From assembly GCF_900108345.1 (NCBI RefSeq), contig NZ_FNVV01000014.1, positions 2,217,664 to 2,281,663 of the forward strand: 64,000 bases of DNA. Direction: 5' to 3'. This document shows, piece by piece, positions 7,559 through 16,338 of this stretch. Position numbers and translations under genes: made by a program. Origin of the DNA: Bacteroides ndongoniae. GTDB lineage: Bacteria; Bacteroidota; Bacteroidia; Bacteroidales; Bacteroidaceae. The number at the start of each line of letters is the position of its first letter. The stretch's first letter is position 1. The notes under the pieces are model-generated. The model ran no database searches, was not told where the DNA came from, and was given only the letters and a program-made list of their open reading frames with translations.

Positions 7559-8698
7559 ATGAAATCGACATTCCGAGTATTGTTCTTCTTGAAGCGGGAC
7601 AAGGTAAAAAAGAACGGTAATATGCCTATTATGGCACGTATTACCATTGACGGGAAACTGGCACAGTTCAACACTAAACTTGAAGTCAATCCCAAGAACT
7701 GGCAAGCCAAGACGGGAAAGGTGTCCGGACGTGGAGCGGAGTTTACCCGCATGAATGAAATGCTGGACGGTATCAAAGCCACCCTGTACAAGCACTACCA
7801 GACCATACTGAAAGGGACGGTTATGTTACCGCTGAAAAGGTACGCAACACCTTTTTAGGCAAAGAGGAAAAGGCTAAGACCCTCTTGCAAGTGTTCGCAC
7901 AGCATAACGAGCAGTATGCGCTGAAAGTGGGAAAGACCGCCACACACCGGACATACACCCGGTACGAACTTACAAAGAATCGTCTCGCCGAATATATCCG
8001 CACGAACTACCATGTGGAGGACATCAGCTTCCGGGAGATAAACGTGGTGTTCATCGAGGGCTTCTACCTGTTCATCCGTGATAACTATCCATGTACCCAC
8101 AACACCGCCATGAAGTTTGTGCAGCGTTTCAGAACCGTTGTGCTGTTCGCCCACAATCTGGGCTTGATTAACTTTAATCCTTTCGGGGCATACAAGTTGA
8201 AGTTTGAGTATGTGGAAAGGGGGTATCTCGAACAAGACGAGTTAGACCGCATCTATCAGAAGACATTTGCCAGCAAGCGGCTGGAGCAGGTACGTGATAT
8301 GTTCATTTTTAGCTGTTATACGGGCTTGTCGTATGTGGATGTGTGCGAGTTACGGGCGGAGAACATCAAGGTTTCCTTTGACGGCAACCTGTGGATAATC
8401 AAGAAAAGACACAAGACAAACGTAACGTCCAATATCCGTTTGTTGGATATTCCCAAAGCCATCTTACAGAAGTATGACGGGAAGTTGCCTGACGGCAAGA
8501 TTCTTCCAGTAATCAGCAACCAAAAGATGAACGATTACTTGAAAGAAATCGCAACGGTGTGCGGCATAAACAAGAAAATCACCTATCACGTTGCCCGGCA
8601 TAGTTTCGCGACCCTCAGTATCAGTTACGGCGTACCCATTGAGAGTGTTTCCAAGATGTTGGGACACACAAACATCAGAACCACACAAATTTACGCTA
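7559..8698 (+). pseudogene. Tyrosine recombinase (IntDOT-like), frameshifted, 5' exon
   Basis: The first frame (7559-7858) gives the N-terminal arm-binding part. The rest continues in another frame from about 7817. Restoring one base in AAAGGG at 7811-7816 joins them as ...LKRDGYVTAEKV, so a single-base deletion has broken the gene. Catalytic residues are present in the second part: the Arg I position is Ser (CYTGLSYVDV), as in IntDOT of CTnDOT, then a Lys (KKRHKTN), HVARH (His-Arg), LGH and the nucleophile Tyr in TTQIYA. The gene is then interrupted at 8699 by a group II intron and resumes at 11190. An intact, spliced product would be about 406 residues, the normal family length. Its job would be integration and excision of the surrounding element. 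Confidence 0.88.
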
Positions 8699-9267
8699 GT
8701 GCGCCCAGATTGGTCGCTTGATAAATACTTCTGTAGTAAGAAGTTAGGATTGGGTTCAATATAATCCTATCGTCAATCAGCTTATCCGACGGGGAAACCT
8801 AACGGGGAGTGTAGCATGCTGATTAAAGTCCTGAGTCTACTAATAGCCAAGTAGCGACTGAAGGGCAAGACGAAACGACATATACAAGGATGAAGCCTTG
8901 ATTGGTTGAACGATAGTTCGGTGGTACCACATCTTGCAATAGCGGAAGGCTTTTATATACGCTATTTCATAGTACTCTGGCTATTTTGTGCGTTAGTGCA
9001 GAGCATTAAGAACCGACTATGACACAGCCGCAATAAGCGGACAAGAACGAAAGTCGCATCCGACAATATGTCACGCTAATAGTTATCAAGTGAAACTAAC
9101 TGGGGATTGCCTAAGTCAGAACGCCTCAAAGGCTATGAGAGCTGGTCTCTGAATATCTGATATGGCAACGGAGTTCCCATAGTAGTCCGAGCAAGTTAAC
9201 GGCTTGTACATGGCGAAGGGGAACAGTCCATAACTTTAGTACAAACAAAGGAAAACGTGAGAGACGT

Positions 9268-11076
9268 ATGAGAAATCCCGAGCAAGTATTAAACATTTTA
9301 GCTGAACACAGCAACGAGTCAGGTTACAAATACGAACGACTCTATCGTATTCTGTTCAATGAGCAGATGTTCTTAGTCGCATATCAGCGCATTCATGCAA
9401 AACCAGGCAATATGACACCCGGTACTGATGGACAGACGGAGGACGGCATGAGCATTGACAAGATACACGCATTAATAGACAGTCTCAAAAGCGAAGTCTA
9501 TAGGCCTAAACCGGCAAAGAGGGTTTACATACCGAAGAAGAGCGGAAAGTTACGTCCGCTCGGTATCCCTACGTTTGCAGATAAATTAGTGCAAGAGGTA
9601 GTGAGAATGGTTCTCGAAGCCATATACGAAGGATATTTTGAACGGACTTCACATGGTTTCAGACCACACAAAAGCTGCCACACGGCACTTAAGAGTCTAC
9701 AGAATAATTTCAACGGAACAAAGTGGTTCATTGAGGGAGACATAAAAGGTTTCTTTGACAATATCAACCATGGCGTGATGATAGAAATTCTGAGGGAACG
9801 CATATCTGACGAGCGTTTCCTTCGGTTAATACGTAAATTTCTCAACGCTGGATATTTGGAAGAATGGCACTTCAATAGAACTTATTCGGGTACGCCTCAA
9901 GGTGGAATTATCAGTCCAATACTGGCTAATATCTACTTGGACAAGTTCGATAAGTATATGAAGAAGTATGCACAAGATTTCCATAAGGGTAAAGTTAGAC
10001 ACCGCAACAAGGATATCGGCAGACTGAACAATCGAGTTCACTATCTAAAGAAGAGAATGAAGGAGGTGACGGACGTTGATAAATTGGAAGCAATGCGGGA
10101 GGAAGTTCGTAATAAGCAACAGCAAATACTGACTATGCCGAGCGGTAACGATATGGATGAGAATTTCCGTAGATTGAATTATGTACGCTACGCTGATGAT
10201 TTCCTTATAGGGGTCATTGGAAATAAAGCAGAGTGCGAGAAAATCAAGGCGGATGTTACACAATTTATGCAAGAAAAGCTAAAGTTGGAGATGTCGCAAG
10301 AAAAGACCTTGATAACCAACGCACAAGACAGTGCAAAATTTCTCGGCTATGAAATATCAGTCCGTAAAGATTACACAACGCAGAAAAATGCAAGAGGAGA
10401 AACTCGTAGACATCGTAATGGTAATGTGATACTACACGTATCACGAGAAGTAATAAAGAAGAAGTTACTGAGTCTTGAAGCCATGAATGTGAAAACACAA
10501 AATGGCAAAGAAGTGTGGAGGTCTAAAGGTAGAACATACCTGATAGACAATGAGCCACAAGACATAGTAGCACGTTTCAACACAGAAATCAGAGGATTCT
10601 ACAACTACTACTCCATTGCAAACAATGCATCGGCACTTGGACGTTCATTTGGATGTATCATGAGGTTCAGTATGCTAAAGACATTTGCGCAAAAACTTAA
10701 CAGTTCCGTCAGAACCATAACAGACAAGTATCGTGAAGATGATAAATTTGTGGTGTGGTATACGGACAAGAAAGGCGAACGCAAACCAAGGGTGTTTTAC
10801 AATGAGGGCTTCAAGCGTATTACCGACTTGGGAACTCAAAAATGTGATAACTTGCCCTACCTGTTCAACACTCCATCTATGAGTCTGGTCGAAAGACTGA
10901 CTGCAAATAAGTGTGAGTTGTGCGGAAAAGAAGGAAATGTTGTGTCACACCACGTCAGGAAACTCTCAGAATTAAGAGGCAAAACCGAATGGGAACGTAA
11001 AATGCTCAAAATGCATAGAAAATCTTTAATCGTCTGTGCAGAATGTCATAACATGATTCATGCGGAGAATAGCTAA
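9268..11076 (+). CDS. ltrA: Group II intron reverse transcriptase/maturase with HNH domain
   Basis: 602 residues. Reverse transcriptase motifs are in order: GKLRPLGIPTFADK at 93-106, EGDIKGFFDNI near 156-166, GTPQGGIISPILANIY at 208-223 and YADD at 308-311, followed by FLGYE. The maturase (X) region follows at about 390-530. The C-terminus has a zinc-HNH endonuclease: CELCGK, SHHVRKL, CAECHNMIH. The protein aids splicing of its own intron and catalyses target-primed insertion. All active-site residues I can check are present, and the frame is uninterrupted. It lies in domain IV of the intron, as expected. Confidence 0.95.
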   Translation: MRNPEQVLNILAEHSNESGYKYERLYRILFNEQMFLVAYQRIHAKPGNMTPGTDGQTEDGMSIDKIHALIDSLKSEVYRPKPAKRVYIPKKSGKLRPLGIPTFADKLVQEVVRMVLEAIYEGYFERTSHGFRPHKSCHTALKSLQNNFNGTKWFIEGDIKGFFDNINHGVMIEILRERISDERFLRLIRKFLNAGYLEEWHFNRTYSGTPQGGIISPILANIYLDKFDKYMKKYAQDFHKGKVRHRNKDIGRLNNRVHYLKKRMKEVTDVDKLEAMREEVRNKQQQILTMPSGNDMDENFRRLNYVRYADDFLIGVIGNKAECEKIKADVTQFMQEKLKLEMSQEKTLITNAQDSAKFLGYEISVRKDYTTQKNARGETRRHRNGNVILHVSREVIKKKLLSLEAMNVKTQNGKEVWRSKGRTYLIDNEPQDIVARFNTEIRGFYNYYSIANNASALGRSFGCIMRFSMLKTFAQKLNSSVRTITDKYREDDKFVVWYTDKKGERKPRVFYNEGFKRITDLGTQKCDNLPYLFNTPSMSLVERLTANKCELCGKEGNVVSHHVRKLSELRGKTEWERKMLKMHRKSLIVCAECHNMIHAENS

Positions 11077-11094
11077 AATGCCGTTATGGGCGGA

Positions 11095-11128
11095 GAGCCG
11101 TATACATGGAGACGTGTACGTACGGTTC
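11095..11128 (+). ncRNA. Group II intron domain V
   Basis: GAGCCGTATACATGGAGA at 11095-11112 followed by CGTGTACGTACGGTTC forms the classic 34-base domain V hairpin with an AGC triad near its base. Domain VI follows as GGCTGTCGG pairing with CCGACAGCC. The A at 11183, 7 bases from the 3' end, is the probable lariat branch point. Confidence 0.88.
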
Positions 11129-11189
11129 GGAGGCAGGCTGTCGGAAACCTACCACCGTAAGGTGGCATGGCGCCGACAGCCGAGCCTAC

Positions 11190-11266
11190 AAATCATCGAC
11201 ACGAAACTGAGTGCCGACATGGATATGTTCGCCCAAAGACTGAATGAAAGGAAAACAAGCGTTTAA
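11190..11266 (+). pseudogene. 3' exon of the tyrosine recombinase
   Basis: This stretch encodes IIDTKLSADMDMFAQRL and the last residues, ending TAA at 11264-11266. It is the helix after the active-site Tyr, which in related recombinases packs against a neighbouring subunit. It joins in frame to base 8698 once the intron is removed. It is part of the frameshifted gene described at 7559-8698. Confidence 0.88.
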
Positions 11267-11288
11267 TCACAATAAAATTTTGAAGTTT

Positions 11289-11822
11289 ATGGATTTGCAG
11301 GTCATTCAAAACAAAATCTTTGAAGTCAGGGGTTGCCGGGTGATGCTTGACTTCCATTTGGCGGAACTCTACCAAGTGGAAACACGAGCCTTGAAACAGG
11401 CAGTCAAACGCAACATCGGTCGTTTCCCGTCCGACTTTATGTTTGTCCTCTCGAAAGAGGAAGCCAACTTATTGTTATCCATAGGGGTATCACAAAATGT
11501 GATACCCCCTGATTACAACTTTGGCGCAGCCTTGCCTATGGCTTTCACCGAACAGGGCGTAGCCATGCTTTCATCCGTCTTGCGCAGCCAGACCGCCATC
11601 GAGGTGAACATTTCCATCATGCGGGCATTTGTCCTTATGCGTCAGATGGTCGCAGGGTATGAGGAACTGTTGAAACGCATTGAGGAACTGGAAGCCAACA
11701 CCGATGCACAGTTCAACGACATCTATCAGGCATTGACACAGCTTTTGAGCCAGTCCCAAGAGCAAAAGCAACGCCGCAGAATCGGATTCGTTACCTATGA
11801 CGAACCGGGAACAGACAGGTAA
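11289..11822 (+). CDS. ORF6N domain protein
   Basis: 177 residues from the ATG at 11289; an upstream in-frame ATG at 11244 lies inside the recombinase 3' exon and is less likely. The N-terminal ORF6N domain (IQNKIFEVRGCRVMLDFHLA, then VETRALKQAVKRN and FPSDFMF) is clear. FTEQGVAMLSSVL at about 85-100 is also typical. A helical C-terminus rich in Gln and Glu (about 130-160) looks like a coiled coil. ORF6N proteins are KilA-N/Roi-like DNA-binding proteins common beside Bacteroidales recombinases. The role is unproven; regulation of the element is likely. A terminator follows. Confidence 0.88.
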   Translation: MDLQVIQNKIFEVRGCRVMLDFHLAELYQVETRALKQAVKRNIGRFPSDFMFVLSKEEANLLLSIGVSQNVIPPDYNFGAALPMAFTEQGVAMLSSVLRSQTAIEVNISIMRAFVLMRQMVAGYEELLKRIEELEANTDAQFNDIYQALTQLLSQSQEQKQRRRIGFVTYDEPGTDR

Positions 11823-11883
11823 CGGTTTCGGTAACGAAATGCTGTTTAATGGATTGTATTCCAACAAATAGCATCCATTCATC

Positions 11884-11918
11884 TTGCGGGCAGTCCACCG
11901 GGCTACCCGCATTTTTTT
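11884..11918 (+). terminator. Intrinsic terminator after ORF6N gene
   Basis: TGCGGG at 11885-11890 pairs with CCCGCA at 11906-11911, followed by seven T (11912-11918). Confidence 0.8.
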
Positions 11919-12457
11919 ATCTCCTTTTCCTCCGGCACATTCCCCGAAACGCCAGCCGTGCGGGGCATGGCTGACTGTTTTTCGTGAAAAGAGCCTTCGG
12001 AAAACCGCACAAGCGTATCGAAAGACGGGCTTCCGACACCCTTGCCTTTCCCGCCCGCTTCGTATAGTGTTCCCTATCAGATAAAAGGGAACAAGAACTT
12101 TTATCCCGTTTCCCTATCGGTAAACCCTCCCCCTTACGCAGTCCCCCAGCCGGGAGGTCGTTTTTCACGCTTCAATAGGCAAAGGTAGCTACGGGGGCTT
12201 TTGGCTCTGCAAATTAGGTTTCATCGAAAAAAATTGTTCCGTCTTCCGTTGGTCGGGGAAAATTTTTTGTCGGAAAAATTTGCATAGCAAGACCCCTTCA
12301 CAAACCTGCCTATGTGAAACGAAAACGACCGACCCGACCGGAAGACGCATAAAAAAAAGGTCGGATTTACGGGAAACGGAAAAAAGTTCAGTGAAACTTC
12401 AACTCCCTCACCTCTCGAATCCGCATAAAAATTAAAAACTTAAAAAATTACAGCGAT
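11919..12457. other. Long leader region upstream of ardA-like gene
   Basis: No protein gene with support. It contains a distant inverted repeat, CGTCTTCCG (12240-12248) with CGGAAGACG (12339-12347), each beside a GGTCGG or CCGACC motif, and AAAGGGAACAAGAACTTTT-type repeats near 12075-12100. Such long structured leaders are seen in front of antirestriction and mobility genes of Bacteroides conjugative elements. I cannot place the promoter with confidence. Confidence 0.4.
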
Positions 12458-13051
12458 ATGAAAACAACAGCATTATCAGAAGCGAGCGTTTATGTAGGCA
12501 CTTATGGCAAGTATAACAACGGTTCACTGTTCGGCGCATGGCTGGACTTGTCGGACTATGCGGATAAAGAAGAATTTTACGAAGCCTGCCGGGAGCTTCA
12601 CAAGGACGAGGAAGATGCGGAATTTATGTTTCAGGATTACGAGAATATCCCGGAGAATTTGATTTCCGAAAGCTGGATTTCCGGGAACTTCTTCACCTTG
12701 CGGGATGCGGTGGAAAAGTTGGGCGACACCGAACAGGAAGCCTTTTTCGTGTGGTGCAACTACAAAAACCATGATTTGAGCGAGGAAGATGCGGAAGTGG
12801 AAAAGGAAAAGTCTGCCGCCATAAAGAATGATATTGAGCTGCACATGTACAAGGTGCATGACGGCATACCGGTTCTCCTTAACACCTGCTACCTGTACGA
12901 TGAAAAGGGATGTATGGTACACGGAAGTATCAAGGGAACCAAGGATTATCTGCTTGAGACATGGAGATACCATACAAACAGACATTCCAAAGGTTTCAGT
13001 TCCACAAGAATCAGGCCCTGCACGACAAGCAGGGCTTTTTCGTTTGTATAA
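12458..13051 (+). CDS. ardA: ArdA-like antirestriction protein with altered C-terminus
   Basis: 197 residues. The first ~110 residues are ArdA-like: ASVYVGTYGKYNNGSLFGAW, LDLSDYADKEEFYEAC, an acidic stretch, QDYENIP and FFVWCNY. ArdA proteins are DNA mimics, very acidic, that block type I restriction enzymes when a conjugative element enters a new cell. From about residue 125 the sequence is not one I recognise as ArdA, and the last ~15 codons run through a perfect intrinsic terminator (13015-13040). This suggests that the original stop was lost or that the tail was joined from another gene. The N-terminal identification is good; function of this form is uncertain. Confidence 0.75.
   Translation: MKTTALSEASVYVGTYGKYNNGSLFGAWLDLSDYADKEEFYEACRELHKDEEDAEFMFQDYENIPENLISESWISGNFFTLRDAVEKLGDTEQEAFFVWCNYKNHDLSEEDAEVEKEKSAAIKNDIELHMYKVHDGIPVLLNTCYLYDEKGCMVHGSIKGTKDYLLETWRYHTNRHSKGFSSTRIRPCTTSRAFSFV
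13015..13040 (+). terminator. Intrinsic terminator overlapping the end of ardA-like gene
   Basis: GCCCTGC (13015-13021) pairs with GCAGGGC (13029-13035), followed by five T. It lies inside the coding frame of the preceding gene, whose stop is at 13049-13051. Confidence 0.8.
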
Positions 13052-13069
13052 CTCTTAAAATCAGGAATC

Positions 13070-14047
13070 ATGAACCAGACATTACAACTTACAGACTATA
13101 TTCCACAGTATGTAAGCCTCTACTACGTGGACTACCGGGATGATCTTGATGAGCATGAAGACATCCAGGAGGAATGCATCCGTTCCAACAATATGGAAAA
13201 ACTCTATGAAAAGGCATACGAATGGTATGAGGAACAGGAAAGCTCAAACATGCACGACTATTTGGAGGAGACAAGAAAGAATATGGAAGCGGACAATCTT
13301 GCCGGAGAGTTTGAAGAGCATGAGGATGAAATCAGGGAACTTATCTACGACCGGAACGATTCCGACCCGGTAAAGGACCTGATACGCAACTCGTCCGTTA
13401 CTAATTTTTTCTATTCGCTTGGAGTGGAAATCATCGGATATCTGACAGGTTGTTCACTGCGGGGAGAATCGGTCGCCATGGCTTGCCATAAGGTACGCCG
13501 CGCACTGCATCTGAAAAAGGGGCAGTTTGACGAGAAGATTGAAGAACTGGTAGAGAATGCCACGTACGGTGGAGAACTGCGCATCTACTTCAACGCCATG
13601 TTTGACAGGCTCATCAGTGAAGACCCTGAGAAGGATTTCAAGAGCATCCGTTTCCACGGGAATGTAGTGGTGGCCATTGCCGACAGCCGGAACGGTTCCG
13701 GACATCATGTACGGATTCCATTGGACATCACTTTCCCTTTCCGAAGGGAGAACCTGTTTGTCGATTCACAGGTACATTATTCTTATGCCAATGAAGTCTG
13801 CGGTATGACCAATGATTGGTGTGATTCCACAAAATGGGCAACGGGCATGAAACCTTTTACCGGATCAGTCCGAAAAAGCCGGATGGCTGAATACAAGAAA
13901 CAGGAAGCCGCTTACGAGCAGACATTCCGAAGCGGGAAATGCACCTTCGGTGACATGAACTACAAACGCCACCGTGACGTGCGATATTCGAATGAGTATC
14001 CTGCCGGATGCAGATGCCCTCATTGCGGTACTTTCTGGATTGACTAA
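13070..14047 (+). CDS. Unknown element protein with C-terminal cysteine cluster
   Basis: 325 residues, not recognised. The first third is very acidic and helical. The middle has a hydrophobic helix near FFYSLGVEIIGYLTG. Residues about 195-235 resemble a beta domain. The end carries CRCPHCGTFW, a probable half of a zinc site with upstream cysteines (CTFGD, CGMTNDWC). It starts 22 bases after the ardA-like stop, downstream of a terminator, and is followed by DUF4120. The acidic character and neighbourhood fit genes expressed early after conjugative entry; that is inference. Confidence 0.8.
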   Translation: MNQTLQLTDYIPQYVSLYYVDYRDDLDEHEDIQEECIRSNNMEKLYEKAYEWYEEQESSNMHDYLEETRKNMEADNLAGEFEEHEDEIRELIYDRNDSDPVKDLIRNSSVTNFFYSLGVEIIGYLTGCSLRGESVAMACHKVRRALHLKKGQFDEKIEELVENATYGGELRIYFNAMFDRLISEDPEKDFKSIRFHGNVVVAIADSRNGSGHHVRIPLDITFPFRRENLFVDSQVHYSYANEVCGMTNDWCDSTKWATGMKPFTGSVRKSRMAEYKKQEAAYEQTFRSGKCTFGDMNYKRHRDVRYSNEYPAGCRCPHCGTFWID

Positions 14048-14080
14048 AAAAACATTTACTAACCAATAAATTCAAATTAT

Positions 14081-14374
14081 ATGAAAATCTGCTGTTCACA
14101 AGAGTATTACGACAAGGTCGTACAGTATGCAAAATCCATCAATGACAAGACCCTAGAAAACTGTCTTGAACGTCTCAAACAATGGGAGAAGAACGAGAAC
14201 CGTCCATGCGAAATCGAACTTTATTACGACCATGCACCATATTCGTTCGGATTCTGCGAACGCTATCCGGACGGAAATACAGGCATTGTCGGAGGACTGT
14301 TGTATCATGGAAATCCGGACGAGTCCTTTGCCGTCATCATGGAACGTTTCCACGGATGGAGCATACATACATAG
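14081..14374 (+). CDS. DUF4120 family protein
   Basis: 97 residues. The features YYDKVVQYA, PCEIELYYDHAPYSF, ERYPDGN and GGLLYHG.PD.SFAV match the DUF4120 family as I know it from Bacteroides conjugative and plasmid regions. It is a small soluble protein with no known function. The length equals that of the family. It starts 33 bases after the previous gene and is the last gene before an AT-rich gap, so it probably ends this operon. Confidence 0.82.
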   Translation: MKICCSQEYYDKVVQYAKSINDKTLENCLERLKQWEKNENRPCEIELYYDHAPYSFGFCERYPDGNTGIVGGLLYHGNPDESFAVIMERFHGWSIHT

Positions 14375-14896
14375 ATCCTAAGTTTTACAATAACTGATAT
14401 CAATCCGATAATGTACCTTAAAGTCTAGAAATTTATAAAGAAAACAAAACCTTGGAAATATAGGCATCACTGAATCTAGTATGCTTACATTGTCAACGAC
14501 AGGAATTTTTCAAGATTATAGTCTTTTGTATATAAAACTTTCACGTTTTTCCATCCTATAAATACTTCATCCATGTAATTACATCGATAAACTCACTTCA
14601 AAATCAATTAGAATATTGATATATTTAAACTACAAATATTTTATGCAGGAATTAGGCAGATATACCTTATAAAATGAAGTATAACAATTCCAAGGAATCG
14701 TATTATATTATTCCTCTTATTACTTACAAAGTAAAAGTCCGGAAAAACTTACGATGCTATTATTACAAACCCGATATTTTTATGCTAATTACAGTTTAAA
14801 ATTAGAAGAAACGGAAAATAGTTCATTAATATTTTGCCCAGATTAAGAATATTATCTATATTTGCCGGAGTTTTAGTAAAAATAGAAATTGAATAT
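14375..14896. other. AT-rich gap between element genes and exb-ton block
   Basis: No gene seen. Composition is clearly more AT-rich than either side. The only clear signal is the promoter at 14833-14864. This gap is a candidate boundary between mobile-element DNA and the transport block. Confidence 0.5.
14833..14864 (+). promoter_or_regulatory. Bacteroidota promoter for the exb-ton block
   Basis: TTTG at 14833-14836 and TATATTTG at 14857-14864 lie exactly 20 bases apart. The start is predicted near 14871, 26 bases before the ATG at 14897. Confidence 0.8.
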
Positions 14897-15316
14897 ATGA
14901 AACAGACCATATTTAAAATAATGCTGTTACTGGCGGTCATCTTTATGAGAGTAGAGATGGCAGAGGCTGTTTCATGTAACCATGCGTTCCATGATGCCCA
15001 GACCTCATCTGCGGTATCAAACCAGACGGATGCAGACGAAACCTTCCATTTTATCTATGCGACTCTGGATAAAACGCATGATTTGTTCAGCACGCTTACC
15101 CACGACCATTCATTCAACAGATTGCTAGATAAACGTGTGATGCGCAATGATGAACAAAACATCAAGTTTTCCTTACGTTTATTATTATTCTATCATTCCC
15201 TACGTGAGGTAGGTTTATTGAAGGACAAGGAGAGCCTTTACCCTTCAACAAACATTCATTGTGTGATTCCTTCATGCGAATACTATGTATTTGCCATGAG
15301 GAAAATCATTATTTAG
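14897..15316 (+). CDS. Small secreted protein of unknown function
   Basis: 139 residues from the ATG at 14897. An upstream in-frame ATG at 14834 lies within the promoter and is rejected. The N-terminus MKQTIFKIMLLLAVIFM followed by AEA is a signal peptide, so the product is exported. The mature part contains His and Asp-rich segments (THDHSFN) and two cysteines near the end (HCVIPSC). I do not recognise a family. It is the first gene after the promoter and precedes ExbB by 152 bases. It may belong to the uptake system or only share its promoter. Confidence 0.75.
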   Translation: MKQTIFKIMLLLAVIFMRVEMAEAVSCNHAFHDAQTSSAVSNQTDADETFHFIYATLDKTHDLFSTLTHDHSFNRLLDKRVMRNDEQNIKFSLRLLLFYHSLREVGLLKDKESLYPSTNIHCVIPSCEYYVFAMRKIII

Positions 15317-15345
15317 CCGTTTTATAGGTTAGTTGTTTTTCACTG

Positions 15346-15372
15346 CTCCGGCACCCTTGCAAAGTGTCGGAG
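15346..15372. repeat. Hairpin in the leader of exbB
   Basis: CTCCGGCAC (15346-15354) pairs with GTGTCGGAG (15364-15372) with one wobble. No T-run follows, so it is more likely a leader structure or weak attenuator than a full terminator. Confidence 0.5.
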
Positions 15373-15468
15373 TGGATATGGATTTCTTGCTTCACATGCT
15401 TGACGCAAGCCAGTTACTTATTGTCTAAACTTTTCAAAAAAAACAAAACTCTATAAAACGATTAAATT

Positions 15469-16275
15469 ATGAAAACGAATAACTCAAAACAATCTTTCAA
15501 AGGAATAGAAGCCGCAGGTTTAATCATCATCGCATGTTTCATCGTAGCCATTTGCATTTATCATTTTGTGTTTGGAAACCCGGCCAACTTCATGAACAAT
15601 GACCCTAACAATCATCCGCTTCCAGGAAACATGTTGGGAACTATCTATAAAGGAGGTATCATTGTGCCTGTTATCCAAACTCTTTTGTTGACTGTGCTCA
15701 CCTTAAGCGTAGAACGTTATTTTACCCTTCGCGCCTCTTTCGGAAGAAGCAAGCTCTCCAAATTCGTGGCGCAGATTAAAGATGCCTTGAATAAAGGAGA
15801 CATGGAGAAAGCACAAGAATTATGTGACAAGCAGCGCGGCTCAGTGGCCAATGTAGTGAGCTCCACTCTCCGTAAATACCGCGAAATGGAGCAGAACAAT
15901 GAACTGGCGAAAGACCAGAAAATTCTTGCCATACAAAAAGAGCTGGAAGAAGCCACCGCACTTGAGCTTCCCATGATGCAGCAGAACTTGCCTATCATCG
16001 CTACCATCACTACCTTAGGCACCTTGATGGGATTGCTGGGAACCGTAATCGGTATGATCCGTTCATTTGCCGCGCTTTCTGCCGGAGGAGGTACTGACTC
16101 AGTTGCATTGTCTACAGGTATCTCTGAAGCCTTGATTAACACCGCATTTGGTATCTTGACCGGTGCACTGGCCGTTATTTCCTATAACTATTACACCAAC
16201 AAGATAGACAAGCTGACGTACAGCCTTGACGAAGTGGGCTTCTCCATTGTACAGACTTTCGCAGCTACTCATTAA
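15469..16275 (+). CDS. exbB: ExbB/TolQ/MotA proton channel protein
   Basis: 268 residues. Predicted membrane segments lie at about 15-36, 62-84, 172-198 and 216-238. The long cytoplasmic section between the second and third is helical (EMEQNNELAKDQK). The family core PIIATITTLGTLMGLLGTVIGMI is split here only for naming: LGTLMGLLGTVIGMI and GISEALINTAFGI are the conserved pore helices. With ExbD it forms the inner-membrane channel that lets protons drive TonB. It is the first of four adjacent genes of the energy-transducing complex. The extra N-terminal helix is usual in Bacteroidota. Confidence 0.95.
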   Translation: MKTNNSKQSFKGIEAAGLIIIACFIVAICIYHFVFGNPANFMNNDPNNHPLPGNMLGTIYKGGIIVPVIQTLLLTVLTLSVERYFTLRASFGRSKLSKFVAQIKDALNKGDMEKAQELCDKQRGSVANVVSSTLRKYREMEQNNELAKDQKILAIQKELEEATALELPMMQQNLPIIATITTLGTLMGLLGTVIGMIRSFAALSAGGGTDSVALSTGISEALINTAFGILTGALAVISYNYYTNKIDKLTYSLDEVGFSIVQTFAATH

Positions 16276-16338
16276 TTCTGCCAGCCGAGGTTTTCCTCAT
16301 GCAGACAGAAACAGAAGTTTGATTTAAAATTTTCAATT

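Larger units (their letters stand above)
8699..11189 (+). mobile_element. Group II intron, complete
   Basis: The 5' end begins GTGCGCCCAG, a typical group II start, exactly where the recombinase frame is lost. The 3' end is GCCTAC at 11184-11189, ending in the usual AC. Removing 8699-11189 joins codon 8698/11190-11191 (AAA) and continues IIDTKLSADMD, the normal recombinase C-terminus. A domain V hairpin (11095-11128), a domain VI stem with a candidate branch A, and a full intron-encoded protein are all present, so the intron should be able to splice and move. It lies in the same direction as the host gene. The roughly 570 bases before its ORF would hold domains I-III. Confidence 0.92.
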
